This document shows, in pieces, positions 17,978 through 27,320 of a stretch of DNA of 64,000 nucleotides. Both the position numbers and the translations under genes were made by a program. This DNA is from Phaeobacter sp. J2-8 (GTDB lineage Bacteria; Pseudomonadota; Alphaproteobacteria; Rhodobacterales; Rhodobacteraceae), in assembly GCF_022867865.1 (NCBI RefSeq), contig NZ_JALIEC010000008.1:1-64000 (forward strand), read 5' to 3'. Position 1 is the stretch's first letter. Every line of letters begins with the position of its first letter. The notes under the pieces are model-generated. The model was not told the origin of the DNA, did no database searches, and saw only the letters and a program-made list of their open reading frames with translations.

Positions 17978-18797
17978 GAACGCTGAGCGCCGCAGATCTG
18001 TCGCTGAACACCGCAACGGTGTCAAAGCAATGGACCCTCGAAGAATGTATCGAGGGCTGTGTCCGCCACGGCATCGGTGGCATTTCCCCTGGCGGGACAA
18101 GCTACAGGAATGTGGTGTGGACCGTGCCGCCAAGCTGATCCACGACGCGGGGCTGGGGGTTTCCGGCCTGTGTCGTGGCGGGTGGTACACGGCTGAGGGC
18201 GCTTTGACGCAAAAGGTCATCGACGACAACAAACGCGCCGTGGATGAGGCCGCCGCCATTGGCGCCGAATGCCTCGTCATGGTGGTGGGTGGTCTGCCCG
18301 AAGGGTCCAAGGATATCGTCGCCGCGCGCGATATTGTCACCGAAGGGCTGGGCAAGACGTTGGAATATGCCCGCACCGTCGGGGTAAAGATCGGCATCGA
18401 GCCGCTACACCCGATGTATGCCGCTGACCGTGCCTGTGTGAACACCACCGGGCAGGCGCTGGATATCTGCGACCAATTGGGCGACGGTATCGGCGTGGCG
18501 TTGGACGTCTATCACATCTGGTGGGATCCGGCGATTGCGGCCCAGATAAAACGCGCGGGCAAGGACCGGTTGTTGGCCTTTCACGTCTGCGACTGGATGA
18601 ACCCGACGCAGGACATGCTGACCGATCGCGGCATGATGGGGGACGGCGTGATCGACATCCCCGCCTTTCGCCAAATGGTCGAAGCCGAAGGTTTCGACGG
18701 CTTGGTCGAGGTCGAGATCTTTTCAGCGGATAACTGGTGGACCAAACCCGCCGATGATGTGCTGAGCGCGATGAAATCGGCCCTGCCGGTGATCTAG
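17974..18797 (+). pseudogene. TIM-barrel sugar phosphate isomerase/epimerase, one-base deletion
   Basis: Xylose isomerase-like TIM barrel (AP endonuclease 2 superfamily). ATG 17974 gives MRTLSAADLSLNTATVSKQWTLEECIEGCVRHGIGGISP, then the frame is lost at the C-run 18086-18089; the next frame continues WRDKLQECGVDRAAKLIHDAGLGVSGLCRGG to 18797. One extra C restores 274 residues. Later motifs are IGIEPLHPM, ALDVYHIWWDP, HVCDWM and VEVEIFSADNWW, giving the Glu/Asp/His metal ligands of the family. It closes the Gfo/Idh/MocA-DUF993 operon before a strong terminator. It may epimerise or dehydrate the keto-sugar made by the dehydrogenase. Confidence 0.8.
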
Positions 18798-18816
18798 GGG
18801 CTGATCTGCGAATATT

Positions 18817-18864
18817 GGCGGCACTGGACCATGTTGTTGGGTCCGGTGCCGCCCTTTGTTTTTC
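18817..18864 (+). terminator. Strong intrinsic terminator after the isomerase
   Basis: Fourteen-base arms at 18817-18830 and 18840-18853 pair throughout with one G-U, enclose a nine-base loop, and are followed by CTTTGTTTTTC. This is the clearest rho-independent terminator in the window. It ends the dehydrogenase/DUF993/isomerase transcript before the convergent pqi operon. Confidence 0.85.
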
Positions 18865-19028
18865 AAGATCTGGCAGGATCTGATCGCCACGCACCGCTTT
18901 TTCCGGCCATTGGCCGTGTCGGGCGCGCGGTGCGGACCCTAGCGCAACCCGTTGCGCGCGATTTCATAGGCCAGATCCTGAACCGCACGCGCCAGCGCAG
19001 CGGCGATGCTGGCCGCGCCCAATTCGCC

Positions 19029-19514
19029 TTAAATCGGCACCTCAAGATCGAACAGTTTCGCGCGGTTGCGACCGTTTTCGGAGGTCACGAAATACTGGCC
19101 GGACAGACGGAATATGCCATCGGTGCCTGCCAGCATATCCTCAACCCGCAGCTCGACGGTTGCCTGTGGCAAGTCTTCGAACGGCCAAGGTTCCGAGGCG
19201 ACGCGCGCGCCGCTGATTTGCGTCAGATGCCGGGTCATTTCCAGCGTGATCGCGCGGGTGGGATCATCGGCCCAGAATATGCCTTCGCTTTTGCTGAGCA
19301 GGCCGAATTCATTGACAATGAACACCTCCTCTGCGCCGCCATAGGTCGGCAACGACACTTCGCGCAGCGCCACAGAGCCAAAAGCAATGCGCTGTTTCTG
19401 CTGCACTTCTGCCACCGGGATCGTGACCCGCTGTTCGACTGTGGATGCACATGCGGCCATAACCGCAAGCAGGCTAAGGGCAGCAATGGGTCGGATTTTC
19501 AACATGGGCTTCAT
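19029..19514 (-). CDS. pqiC: PqiC-like outer-membrane lipoprotein, apparently shortened by a TAA
   Basis: 161 residues as read. It has a lipoprotein signal (LSLLAVMAACAS, Cys about residue 22) and the ABC-type transport auxiliary domain (LPTYGGAEEVFIVNEFGLLSKSEGIFWADDP). PqiC is thought to link the PqiB tunnel to the outer membrane. The frame stops at TAA 19029-19031, but the same frame continues without interruption as GELGAASIAAALARAVQDLAYEIARNGLR to a TAG at 18939-18941. That is the normal C-terminal helix of the family and would make 191 residues. One substitution (for example CAA to TAA) explains it. Start overlaps the pqiB stop (ATGA). Confidence 0.8.
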   Translation of the reverse strand: MKPMLKIRPIAALSLLAVMAACASTVEQRVTIPVAEVQQKQRIAFGSVALREVSLPTYGGAEEVFIVNEFGLLSKSEGIFWADDPTRAITLEMTRHLTQISGARVASEPWPFEDLPQATVELRVEDMLAGTDGIFRLSGQYFVTSENGRNRAKLFDLEVPI

Positions 19515-21603
19515 CGTCCTGTGAGCAGAGAATTCGGATTGCGTTCAATCGCTTTGGCCAGCGATGCAACGGCTTTGGCAGCTTTTTGTATTTCGGCCAG
19601 CGCCAGTCGGGCTTCGCGGCCCAAACCGCCATTGGCCTCATACCCTTCCAATGTGGTCAGGGCCTGTGCGACGACACCCTGCATCTGTTTGATCAATGCC
19701 GGCAATGCCTTGCCGCCTTCGGCGAAAGTATCCGCGGCCTTGCTGGCGGACACAAGTGTCGTTTCGGCGTTCTCGATGATCTTGCTGTTGCCCAGCTTGG
19801 TCAACAACGCGCTCAGATCGGCCAATGCGACATTCAATTGACCGGGCAGGGCCTTGGTTTCATCCGACGCCAGCAGGGTTTCGGTGGTCGCCAGAAGTGC
19901 GCTCAGATCGTTGCCGATCGCCTCGATCCCCAGCTTTTCGACATTGGCGGCAATGGCATTCATCCGGGTGATCAGATCGGGCACGCCGGCCACGGAACTG
20001 TTTACGGATTGCGCGGCGGTGGTCGCCTCGGCCAGGGCGGCGGTCAGCTGCGCGGCGACGGCGGCCTCGTTGAATTGCGTGATCAGCTTGTCCAACTCGG
20101 TTACGGTGGCCCCCAATTCGGCGGCAATGCCCGCAGATCTTCGGAATTGACCAGACCACGGGCATCGCTGAGCAGATTGTTCACATTGCCCGGCACCGCC
20201 CGGGTGTCATCACTGCTGATCAAGGCGCTGGCATTGGCCATCAGGTTTATGGCCTGTTGCATCACCTCTTCCACCGGCAGGGCGTTGATGCGTTCGAACA
20301 CGCCTTCGGCGGTGGCCGACACATCGGCGATTTCATTTTCGGTGGTGGGGATGATCGGATAGCCTTCTTCGTTGTCCGACAATTCGGCGGCGGTGCCATC
20401 CGCCACTTCGACCAGCTCGACCTTCAATCCCCCGGTAAGGATGGACGCGGTGGCAAGCCGTGCCCGCAACCCATTGCTGACCCGTGTGCGGAAATAGTCA
20501 AGAACCGCATCGTCGCCCGCGCCATCAGCCAGCCCAAGCCGCCCTTGACGGATGGCCAAAGAGACCGCCAACCGCACGCGATGATCGCCGAACCGTTCGT
20601 CATCAATCAGACCATTGATTGCCGAAACCCGCCCAATGCGAAACCCGTTCAATTCCACCGGCGCATCCACCGCCAGACCGGCGATATTGTCATCAAACAC
20701 CGCTGACAGGCTGAAGATGTCGCCATCCTCTGGCGCAAACAGGCTGGCCCGCGCCGAGGCTTCTTCGGAAAAGACGGTAAAGACATCGCCCGAAGCGGCC
20801 GGATCACCGCCGGAAATCATGGTCTCGAAGGTGACGCCACCAGACACCAGCGATGCAACCGAGGAAAAATCCAAAGCCGCGCCACCGGGCCCGAAAGAGA
20901 AAGAGAACCCCGACGCATCCCAAAACCGGGTGGCGGAATTGATAAGCTTGTCATGCGGGGCAAAAATCACCGCCTGAACCTCGGCGGTGGACCCATCGGC
21001 GGAAATGGTCGGGCTGCCCAGCCGCCCGACGGAAATGCCGCGAAACAGGATCGGCGCATTGGCGGTCAACGTCGCATCCCCGGTGGCCCGCAACAAAAGC
21101 CGCAAACCGCCTTCGCCGCTGCGATCCAGCGGGGCATCGGCGAGGCCGGCGAACTCTTCGGTCAGCCCCTCTGCCGTATTGTCCCAGAACCCTTCGATAT
21201 AGACACCGGACAACACCGTGCTGAGCCCCGAGACCCCCTGCGCGGTTACCTGCGGGCGCACGACCCAGAACTGGGCGCCGGCGTCGACGTAATCCGCCAC
21301 TTCCTTGTCCAGCCGCACCGTGACCTCGACCCGGCCAAGACCGTCGGTAAATCCGACATCTTCGACCACGCCAACCGTCACGTCGCGATAGCGCAATTCG
21401 GTTGCGCCTTTTTGCACGCCGGACGCATTTTCAAAGCTGATGTAAATCACCGGACCTTTGTCCAGGTAATTCTGCACGGCAATGCCCACCACCGCAGCCA
21501 AGGCAATGACCGGGACAAACCAGATAAAGGAAATGCCCTTGAACACTCCCTTGCGCGCGGCCTTGATCGGCGCTTTGGGCGGTTGGGTGTCGGAATTCGT
21601 CAC
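19511..21603 (-). pseudogene. pqiB: PqiB/MCE-domain intermembrane transport protein, one-base deletion
   Basis: The locus has an N-terminal membrane anchor (GISFIWFVPVIALAAVVGIAVQ) and repeated MCE domains: VIYISFENASGVQKGATELRYRDV, then PILFRGISVGRLGSPTI, then APVELNGFRIGRVSAI. A long helical C-terminus rich in Leu/Asp repeats forms the tunnel needle in PqiB. GTG 21603 overlaps the pqiA stop. The frame breaks near 20120-20124; adding one base gives RALPAELGATVTELDKLITQ and continues to 19511, 697 residues in all. The protein moves lipids across the periplasm with PqiA and PqiC. As written only 500 residues are made. Confidence 0.83.
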
Positions 21604-22265
21604 GCAGAGCGTTCCTTTTCTAAGCTGGTTTGTGATGGGCCGGTTGCGGCCGGGCTGTCGGTATCATGGTTGTTTTCGCTGTCCCAGATCAGTCTAGGAT
21701 CAAGACTTTGGGCTGACAGCATCGTAAAGACGACCGAAAGCGCAAAAAACAGGCTCGCCCGTCCCGGTGTCATCGAGGCAAGGGTCTGAAATTGGACCAA
21801 TGCCGAAAGAATGGCCACCACAAAGACGTCGATCATCGACCAGCGGCCAATATATTCGACGATTTCGAACAGGATCAGACGGTAATGCGCGCTGATGCTG
21901 CTTTTGCGCTGAATGCCGAAGGCCAGCACCGCAATGATCATGAATTTCGACACCGGAATCAACACGCTGGCGATCAGGATGATCGCGGCCACGCCAAATG
22001 CGCCGTGATGGGCCAATTCCACCGCCCCTTCGACAATTGTGGCGTTCGACACATTGCCCAGCGTGCGGGTTTCCAACATCGGATAAAGATTGGCCGGGAT
22101 ATAACAGATCAGCCCGACAAACCACCAGGCCCAGACCTTTTGCAGCGAAGCTGTATCGCGCGAGGCAAGCGTGCTGCCGCATCGGTCGCAGATCGTGCTG
22201 CCCATCGGGGACACCCGAGTGCAGCGGGTACAGGCCACCAGCCCCATGTTACGCGCGCTTGTCAT
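21600..22265 (-). CDS. pqiA: PqiA second half as a separate membrane protein
   Basis: 221 residues. A zinc-ribbon tract CTRCTRVSPMGSTICDRCG (residues about 11-29) is followed by four membrane spans (VWAWWFVGLICYIPANLYPML, GVAAIILIASVLIPVSKFMI, MIDVFVVAILSALVQF, LFFALSVVFTMLSA). This equals the C-terminal half of E. coli PqiA. ATG 22265 overlaps the stop of the first-half gene (ATGA). A longer open frame to 22418 is that gene's sequence in the wrong phase. Two half-size PqiA proteins are common in Rhodobacteraceae (recollection). Confidence 0.82.
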   Translation of the reverse strand: MTSARNMGLVACTRCTRVSPMGSTICDRCGSTLASRDTASLQKVWAWWFVGLICYIPANLYPMLETRTLGNVSNATIVEGAVELAHHGAFGVAAIILIASVLIPVSKFMIIAVLAFGIQRKSSISAHYRLILFEIVEYIGRWSMIDVFVVAILSALVQFQTLASMTPGRASLFFALSVVFTMLSAQSLDPRLIWDSENNHDTDSPAATGPSQTSLEKERSA

Positions 22266-22881
22266 TGGTCCAGCGACCGCCAGATCGAATAACGGCACAT
22301 CAGACTTTCGGCGAAAACCACCAAAAGGACCATGGCGGCGAACATCCAGGCCGCCAGCCAAAAGCGACATCCGCCAGATCAGCCAGTTTGACCAGGGCCA
22401 CCGCACATCCCAGCGCAAAGATTTCCGCCATCGCCCAGGGCGTCAGCGCCTCGGCCATGCGAAAGGCGGGTTTGGCATATCGTGCCAGCGCCAGATCGCG
22501 GATCACCGGCAACAGCACATAGATCAACAACACCAGGCGCACCGCCGGAATGATCACGATGAACATCAACACCGCCACCGCCAATGCGGTCAACGCCCCG
22601 GAAAAGGCAAATGCGGTTTCCAGAATAGAGGCGCTGTGGGTCTGGCCACCGACAGAGATCGACAGAAACGGATAGACGGTTGCCCCGGCGATCAGGATAA
22701 GAACGCTGGCGGCAAGAGCAATGATCTGCTTGCCAGCCTTGCGCCGCGGCGCAATCAGCACCGTGTGACAGCGATGGCAATAGGCCCGTTCATTCGATGT
22801 CACTTCCGGCACGGAATAGACGAAATCGCATTTCGGGCAGGCCATCCATTTATCCAGATCAGATTGATCCAAACGCTTCAT
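22262..22881 (-). pseudogene. pqiA: PqiA first half, one-base deletion near the C-terminus
   Basis: From ATG 22881 it reads CPKCDFVYSVPEVTSNERAYCHRCH, a zinc-ribbon pair, then membrane spans IIALAASVLILIAGATVYPFL, LTALAVAVLMFIVII and VLLIYVLLPVI, to LADLADVAFG. The frame is then lost near 22357. With one added base it continues LAAWMFAAMVLLVVFAESLMCRYSIWRSLDQ and stops at 22262-22264, overlapping the next ATG: 206 residues. The restored end supplies the missing last span. First gene of the pqi operon; the PqiA proteins sit in the inner membrane and deliver lipid to PqiB. Confidence 0.78.
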
Positions 22882-23040
22882 CCTTTCATCGGACCATATG
22901 TCCGGGCATCATGTTGCATCTAGCGGAAAACCGCCGTCATGCAATGCCTGTGCAAGAGTTTAAAGCGTCAGGAAAAATCGGCAATGGCCGGGGTTAAGCG
23001 GTCAAGCGCCGATCGGAGCCGGAAATTGTCGCACTATGTT

Positions 23041-23313
23041 TCAAGAGTCGATGCGCGGCGTGCCCTTGCGTGGTGCGGTCTCGGACGGGTCGGTCCATGT
23101 CACCCGCAGGCTGACCTGTGATTTGCCGTCTTCGACCTCGCCTTTGATGCGGACATTCATCAGATCGGCAGTCTTCAGAACCAGGGTGTCATCGTCGTCA
23201 CCCAGCACCATTTCGCCTTTGGAAAACCCCTTGGCCAAGGCGGTGAGCAGGGCCTTGATTGTTTTCGCATTCTGAAGGGATTCATGCGAAAATCGCTTGT
23301 TCGAACTGCCCAT
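23041..23313 (-). CDS. amphi-Trp domain protein
   Basis: 90 residues. The core FSHESLQNAKTIKALLTALAKGFSKGEMVLGDDDDTLVLKTADLMNVRIKGEVEDGKSQVSLRVTWTDP matches the small amphi-Trp domain: a helix, an acidic turn, then amphipathic strands ending in a Trp. The C-terminal tail is basic and Pro-rich. From memory of NCBIfam, this domain is found beside GAK-system genes, as here, where it is the last gene of the minus-strand set, 27 bases after the phosphatase. Its small size and acidic patch make it a candidate substrate of the locus enzymes. Function is unknown. Confidence 0.8.
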   Translation of the reverse strand: MGSSNKRFSHESLQNAKTIKALLTALAKGFSKGEMVLGDDDDTLVLKTADLMNVRIKGEVEDGKSQVSLRVTWTDPSETAPRKGTPRIDS

Positions 23314-23340
23314 GTGATGTCTCCCGGCTCTGTCTGGTGC

Positions 23341-24495
23341 TCAGATCATGCGTTCAGGCGCAAAATGTTTGGCCCGCGGATAATCCCGGCTTAACCCGAT
23401 CACATCTCCGGTCGGAAAGATCAAGGTTGCACCGGCGCCGATCCCCTCCAGCCCTTCCAGCCTGCGCGAGGTCCGGTCGAGGGTGATATCGCCCTCAAGA
23501 TGCAGCACACCGCGTTTGGCCAACAGGCGCTGACCCCGGTGATTGTTGACATGGCCCTGCACAACCATGTGGATGCCCGTCTGTGTCAGGGCGCTGACCC
23601 CGGTGTCGGTCAATTGGCAATCCGATTTGCGGTATTTGGTGCGCACAAGATTGGCCAAGGGCCCGAAATAAAACCCAAGCGAGGCCTGTTCCGCCTCTGC
23701 GCGGTACCGGGCGTTTACCGCATCGGTGCCCTTGCTCGCCAACAAGGCGCACATGCTGTCACACAGGCCGGCATGCACAAACAGCAAGGAACCGCTGCGC
23801 GTCACCACATCCATGGCGTCAAAAAACCAGGCATAGGCGCCAGCGGGTTCGAAAAACACCTCGTGGCATTTCAATGCCGCGGCCAGGATCTCGCGATAGC
23901 TCATGCCGCTGGCGGTGCAATGGGTGTCGAATTTTTTCAGCTTTTCCAGAAGCTTGCTTGTCTCTTTGCGGATCACTTTGGGGCGCACCTGACCTTTGGC
24001 CGCCACCGCAAAACGGTCCGGCCAATCCGCGCGCGGCGTCAATCGGGCCTTGCAGGCCGCTTCATCCGGCAATTGTGCCAGATCGGAGGTTGTCACGAAC
24101 CGGTCCAGCACCTCGCGCAGGATTGGCAGGATCTTGCGCCCCATCCGCACAAACAGATGTTCGCGCAGGGCATCGCGGGGCCCGCGCAGCGCCGCCACCG
24201 CCATGCGCATTCGCAGATCGTGATTGCCCGCCAGAATATGCACATCCGCGCCAGTGTGGCGCAGCGCATTCAACGCATCCAGAAGCGCCAGATTGCTTGG
24301 CCCCTTGTCGAGACTGTCCCCGCCCAGAATGATCCGGGCCTGGGTGCCGAATTCGGTCAGAACGATCCGCCCGATGTCCCGCCGGATGACGCCCGCCGCG
24401 ATCAGGGACCGCAGGAAACCTTCGGCATCGGCATGTGGATCAGAGACAAACACCACCGGACGGTCCGGCCAATGCCAGCCGCCATTATGCCCCAC
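23341..24495 (-). CDS. Calcineurin-like (PPP) metallophosphatase; N-terminus probably frameshifted
   Basis: 384 residues from GTG 24495. Metal-binding motifs are in order: VVFVSDPHADAEGF near residue 15, LGGDSLDKGPSN near 58, LAGNHDLRM near 95 and VQGHVNNHRG near 320, which is the D-x-H, GDxxDxG, GNHD, GH series of PPP-like phosphoesterases. Upstream, the same frame is open and protein-like (ADLPRDTEPWLDRRAQRQIADCLARVG) but meets a stop. One added base near 24569 joins it to MHPAAHLLPSVFDTDFVL, so the true start may be 24623 or TTG 24644. It lies in the GAK-like locus after a histidine phosphatase, so the pathway probably contains phosphorylated intermediates. Confidence 0.75.
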   Translation of the reverse strand: MGHNGGWHWPDRPVVFVSDPHADAEGFLRSLIAAGVIRRDIGRIVLTEFGTQARIILGGDSLDKGPSNLALLDALNALRHTGADVHILAGNHDLRMRMAVAALRGPRDALREHLFVRMGRKILPILREVLDRFVTTSDLAQLPDEAACKARLTPRADWPDRFAVAAKGQVRPKVIRKETSKLLEKLKKFDTHCTASGMSYREILAAALKCHEVFFEPAGAYAWFFDAMDVVTRSGSLLFVHAGLCDSMCALLASKGTDAVNARYRAEAEQASLGFYFGPLANLVRTKYRKSDCQLTDTGVSALTQTGIHMVVQGHVNNHRGQRLLAKRGVLHLEGDITLDRTSRRLEGLEGIGAGATLIFPTGDVIGLSRDYPRAKHFAPERMI

Positions 24496-24686
24496 ACGGG
24501 CCAGACAATCGGCGATCTGGCGCTGCGCGCGACGATCCAGCCAGGGCTCTGTGTCGCGCGGCAGATCGGCAAGACAAAATCGGTGTCAAAAACGGACGGC
24601 AAAAGATGCGCCGCAGGGTGCATGGGCAAGGGAGGGGATTCCAAGGTCGGCCTTTCCGTCAGTCGTCACCAGAGATGTCGCTGCGG

Positions 24687-25373
24687 TCAGTCCATCGCCT
24701 CTTCCTTGGGCGCACGCACTTTCCACTCTCCGGTCAAGTGACGCCAGTTACCATGCGGCCCATGACAGAATAGTAACGGTTGGGCATGAAACATCGACAA
24801 ACGGGCAATATCTTCGCGCGCCAGCACCCCAAGGTGATGAAAGGCATGGCGAAAGGATGCCCCATGGCCGACGTGGATTGTCAGCAGGCCGGGTGTCACC
24901 GTCGATTGCAGGTGCCCGGCGACCCGCGCCCCGGCCTGCATCAGGGATTCCGCACCTTCCAGCGGCAGACAATAGTCGCTGTCGGATTTCCACCCGGCGG
25001 GCGGCGGCCCATATCGGGGGTCATCGCGCAGCACGGCTTCGATCTCGGCCAGGGTTAGATTGGCTGCCGACCCGACCCCGCGTTCGGCAAGATCAGAGGT
25101 TTCCGTGATCCGTTCCACCCCGATGCCGCAATCCTGCAACGTGATCAGGATTTCCGACGCGGTTTGCCAGGCCCGCAATTGGCGCGACGCATGGATGACG
25201 GGGGCAACGGTCAGGTTATGGGCCGCGATCATCTCTGCCAGGGCAAGCGCCCCGGCGCGGGCCTGGGCCTTGCCCTGGCTGGTCAGGGCAAAGGGTTGCC
25301 GTGCGGACGGCGCGCCGCTGCGTTGTTCGTAAGCGCCATGCCGCAGGATCGCGACAAATCCGGTGTCAGCCAT
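24687..25373 (-). CDS. Histidine phosphatase superfamily protein
   Basis: 228 residues. The catalytic RHG is at residues 11-13 (ILRHGAYEQRSG), and the second active-site His sits in IHVGHGASFRHAFHHL. An Arg of the phosphate pocket lies in SRQLRAWQTA. Start 25373 overlaps the HprK-related gene by eight bases; the frame upstream of it is that gene in another phase. It is one of two unrelated phosphatases in the GAK-like locus. The target could be the product of either kinase. The family also includes mutases, but no second-phosphate site can be inferred. Confidence 0.82.
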   Translation of the reverse strand: MADTGFVAILRHGAYEQRSGAPSARQPFALTSQGKAQARAGALALAEMIAAHNLTVAPVIHASRQLRAWQTASEILITLQDCGIGVERITETSDLAERGVGSAANLTLAEIEAVLRDDPRYGPPPAGWKSDSDYCLPLEGAESLMQAGARVAGHLQSTVTPGLLTIHVGHGASFRHAFHHLGVLAREDIARLSMFHAQPLLFCHGPHGNWRHLTGEWKVRAPKEEAMD

Positions 25374-26442
25374 CAAAAATCTGCCGTCCAAATTGCGCCA
25401 GCGCATCAAAATCGACCCGGCCCGACACTTCGCAGACCCGGACACCGCGCAGAGCGGACAAATAGGGTTCCGGCACCGGCATCGCGCCGTTGGGTTCAAA
25501 CCGGCCATCCGGGTGCTGATAAAACGATCCGGGGCTTTTGACGATCGCGCCAAGCAGATCCGGCCGCCGCGTCAGATCCACTTCGGCGACATCGGTTGGC
25601 GCATCGCTGTCGCGGCTCCAGTTCAACACCCAGAAATCCGTCAGGGGCGCATTATATTGGATACGGTTCGGGCCATAGATGTCCGGGATCACCAGATCAT
25701 GTTTTTGCTCCAGATCCCACAGCACATCGGCGGGCAGCGCAAGCACCTGGGCGCGTTCCCCGTCCGACAACATCCCGGACAGACGCGGATTGCCCAAAAT
25801 GGTGCCGGGGTTGATGCGCGGATGTTTCGGGATGCCAAGGGCTTGGGGGGGATGTCCGGCCTTTACCAGAAGCCGGTCGTTGGACACAAACCGGGTGCTG
25901 TCGAAATCCAGCATGCGCAGGATCGAGGTCGATTTGCCGCCCCCCGACAGACCCGAGATTGCCAGGGTGCCCGCGCCGTCCGTCACCGCCGCCGCATGGC
26001 ACAATTGCCACCCATCGCGAAGACAATGGCTTAGGATCTGGGTGTTGATGAAATTGATCACTGTGCTGGAATTTTCGGCCAGCGGCCCCATGGCGATAGC
26101 CCAATCCGCGTTTTGCACAAAGGTCACACCGCTGCGGACCTTTTTGATCAATCGACCGTCCGGCAAGTCGCAAACTGCATCCTTGCGGCCGGATTTTCCG
26201 GTCTCGCGCTGCCAATCATTCCACTCTGGTTCCGGGGTCAACATTTGATCGGGCAGCAAATGCACCACGATTTCCCCCGGTTCCGGCGTCAGCGCATCCG
26301 CGTAATAGGCAACCAGTTCACTGCGCAACGCGCCGGGGCAAAACACGGTGATGCCAACCGGCCCAACCCGAAGTGAAAACGGCTCTGCGCCCTGGGCAGG
26401 GGAGAGGTCAAGTTGCGCGACGATGTCTTGTATCGTGGTCAT
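25366..26442 (-). CDS. HprK-related kinase (type B)
   Basis: 358 residues. A Walker A loop GLSGGGKST lies at residues 164-172 and is followed by FVSNDRLLV, matching the HPr kinase/phosphorylase core, where this Asp/Asn pair positions the nucleotide. The N-terminal 150 residues are not the HprK N-domain. No HPr is encoded here, so the acceptor is probably not HPr. Its start overlaps the ATP-grasp stop (ATGA 26439-26442), so the two are likely made in fixed ratio. The family is one of the defining members of the GAK gene set (recollection of NCBIfam naming). Confidence 0.83.
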   Translation of the reverse strand: MTTIQDIVAQLDLSPAQGAEPFSLRVGPVGITVFCPGALRSELVAYYADALTPEPGEIVVHLLPDQMLTPEPEWNDWQRETGKSGRKDAVCDLPDGRLIKKVRSGVTFVQNADWAIAMGPLAENSSTVINFINTQILSHCLRDGWQLCHAAAVTDGAGTLAISGLSGGGKSTSILRMLDFDSTRFVSNDRLLVKAGHPPQALGIPKHPRINPGTILGNPRLSGMLSDGERAQVLALPADVLWDLEQKHDLVIPDIYGPNRIQYNAPLTDFWVLNWSRDSDAPTDVAEVDLTRRPDLLGAIVKSPGSFYQHPDGRFEPNGAMPVPEPYLSALRGVRVCEVSGRVDFDALAQFGRQIFDG

Positions 26443-27320
26443 TGGCTGACCTCTTGGATTACATGGTCCGCGACCAGCGCCGCCGCGTCGATGCCACAGC
26501 CCTTTTGCGCGCCGCTATAGCCGCCAAAGGCCGAGACCTCGAATACAATTGGCCCGTCCGGGGTCAGGGCGATATCAACGGTGGTAAAGGTCAAACCAAA
26601 CGGCGCCTGCGCCTTGCGGCCCAATTCGATCAGCTCGGGCGTCGGATCAAACGCCGCATATTTGCCGCCGGAATGGATTGTCGTGTTCCAACTGTCCGTC
26701 TGGCTGACACGGGCATAGGTGCAGACATATTCGTTGTTCAGAAACACCATGCCCAGATCATGCCCCGACAGATCGGCCTTTTGCTGGATATACATCACCG
26801 GATTGGCGGCTTTGAACGTCGCGATCTGCTCTGCCGCATCCGGGGCGTCATGATCCAGCAGGATCATTCCGCGGGCCTTGGTCGAAAACAGTGGTTTGAA
26901 CACCGCCGAGCCGTAACGCAGCAATGCCGCCTGCGCGGCCTCGACATCTTCGGTGATGGTTGTGGCGGGCATTGGCACATCGGCATTGGTCAGGGTCACC
27001 GTACAGGCCAGCCGATCCATCAGCCGCAGCACGCTTTCGGCAGAGCTGAAAATGCGCACGCCGCGCGCCTCGGCCACGCGCAACATTTCCAGCCGATCCA
27101 GCGCGTCGGGGCTGTAGTCTTCGGAAATCTTCTTCAGGATCAGCCCATCCAGACCACAGAGATCCACGCCATCGCAAATCAATGTGCCTGCCGCCAGATC
27201 CAGCGTCACAGATCCCATGTCGATCACACAGCGAAACCCGGTGCGCGCCTCCAGCGCGTCGGCCAGGGCCTCGGTCGACCATTTTCCGGGGGTCCCGATG
27301 ACCCCGATTTTCTTAGTCAC
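26439..27320 (-). CDS. GAK-system ATP-grasp enzyme
   Basis: 293 residues, similar in layout to RimK-type ATP-grasp ligases: an N-terminal domain (KKIGVIGTPGKWSTEALADAL), a central ATP-binding stretch with AVFKPLFSTKARGMILLDHD (the catalytic-lysine strand) and YIQQKADLSGHDLGMVFLNNEYV, and a metal-binding end DIALTPDGPIVFEVSAFGGYSGAQKGCG (Glu in FEVSAFGG). Members join a carboxylate to an amine or thiol, using ATP. Start is GTG 27320, overlapping the kinase gene by eight bases. The partner substrate is unknown; the small amphi-Trp protein or a peptide tail is possible. Confidence 0.83.
   Translation of the reverse strand: MTKKIGVIGTPGKWSTEALADALEARTGFRCVIDMGSVTLDLAAGTLICDGVDLCGLDGLILKKISEDYSPDALDRLEMLRVAEARGVRIFSSAESVLRLMDRLACTVTLTNADVPMPATTITEDVEAAQAALLRYGSAVFKPLFSTKARGMILLDHDAPDAAEQIATFKAANPVMYIQQKADLSGHDLGMVFLNNEYVCTYARVSQTDSWNTTIHSGGKYAAFDPTPELIELGRKAQAPFGLTFTTVDIALTPDGPIVFEVSAFGGYSGAQKGCGIDAAALVADHVIQEVSQ

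Noticed and set aside
15617-18448. A 943-codon open frame on the minus strand
   Set aside because: It lies wholly antisense to the dehydrogenase, DUF993 and isomerase genes, has low-complexity Arg/His/Gly-rich composition, and shows no family motif. Typical of GC-rich antisense shadows.
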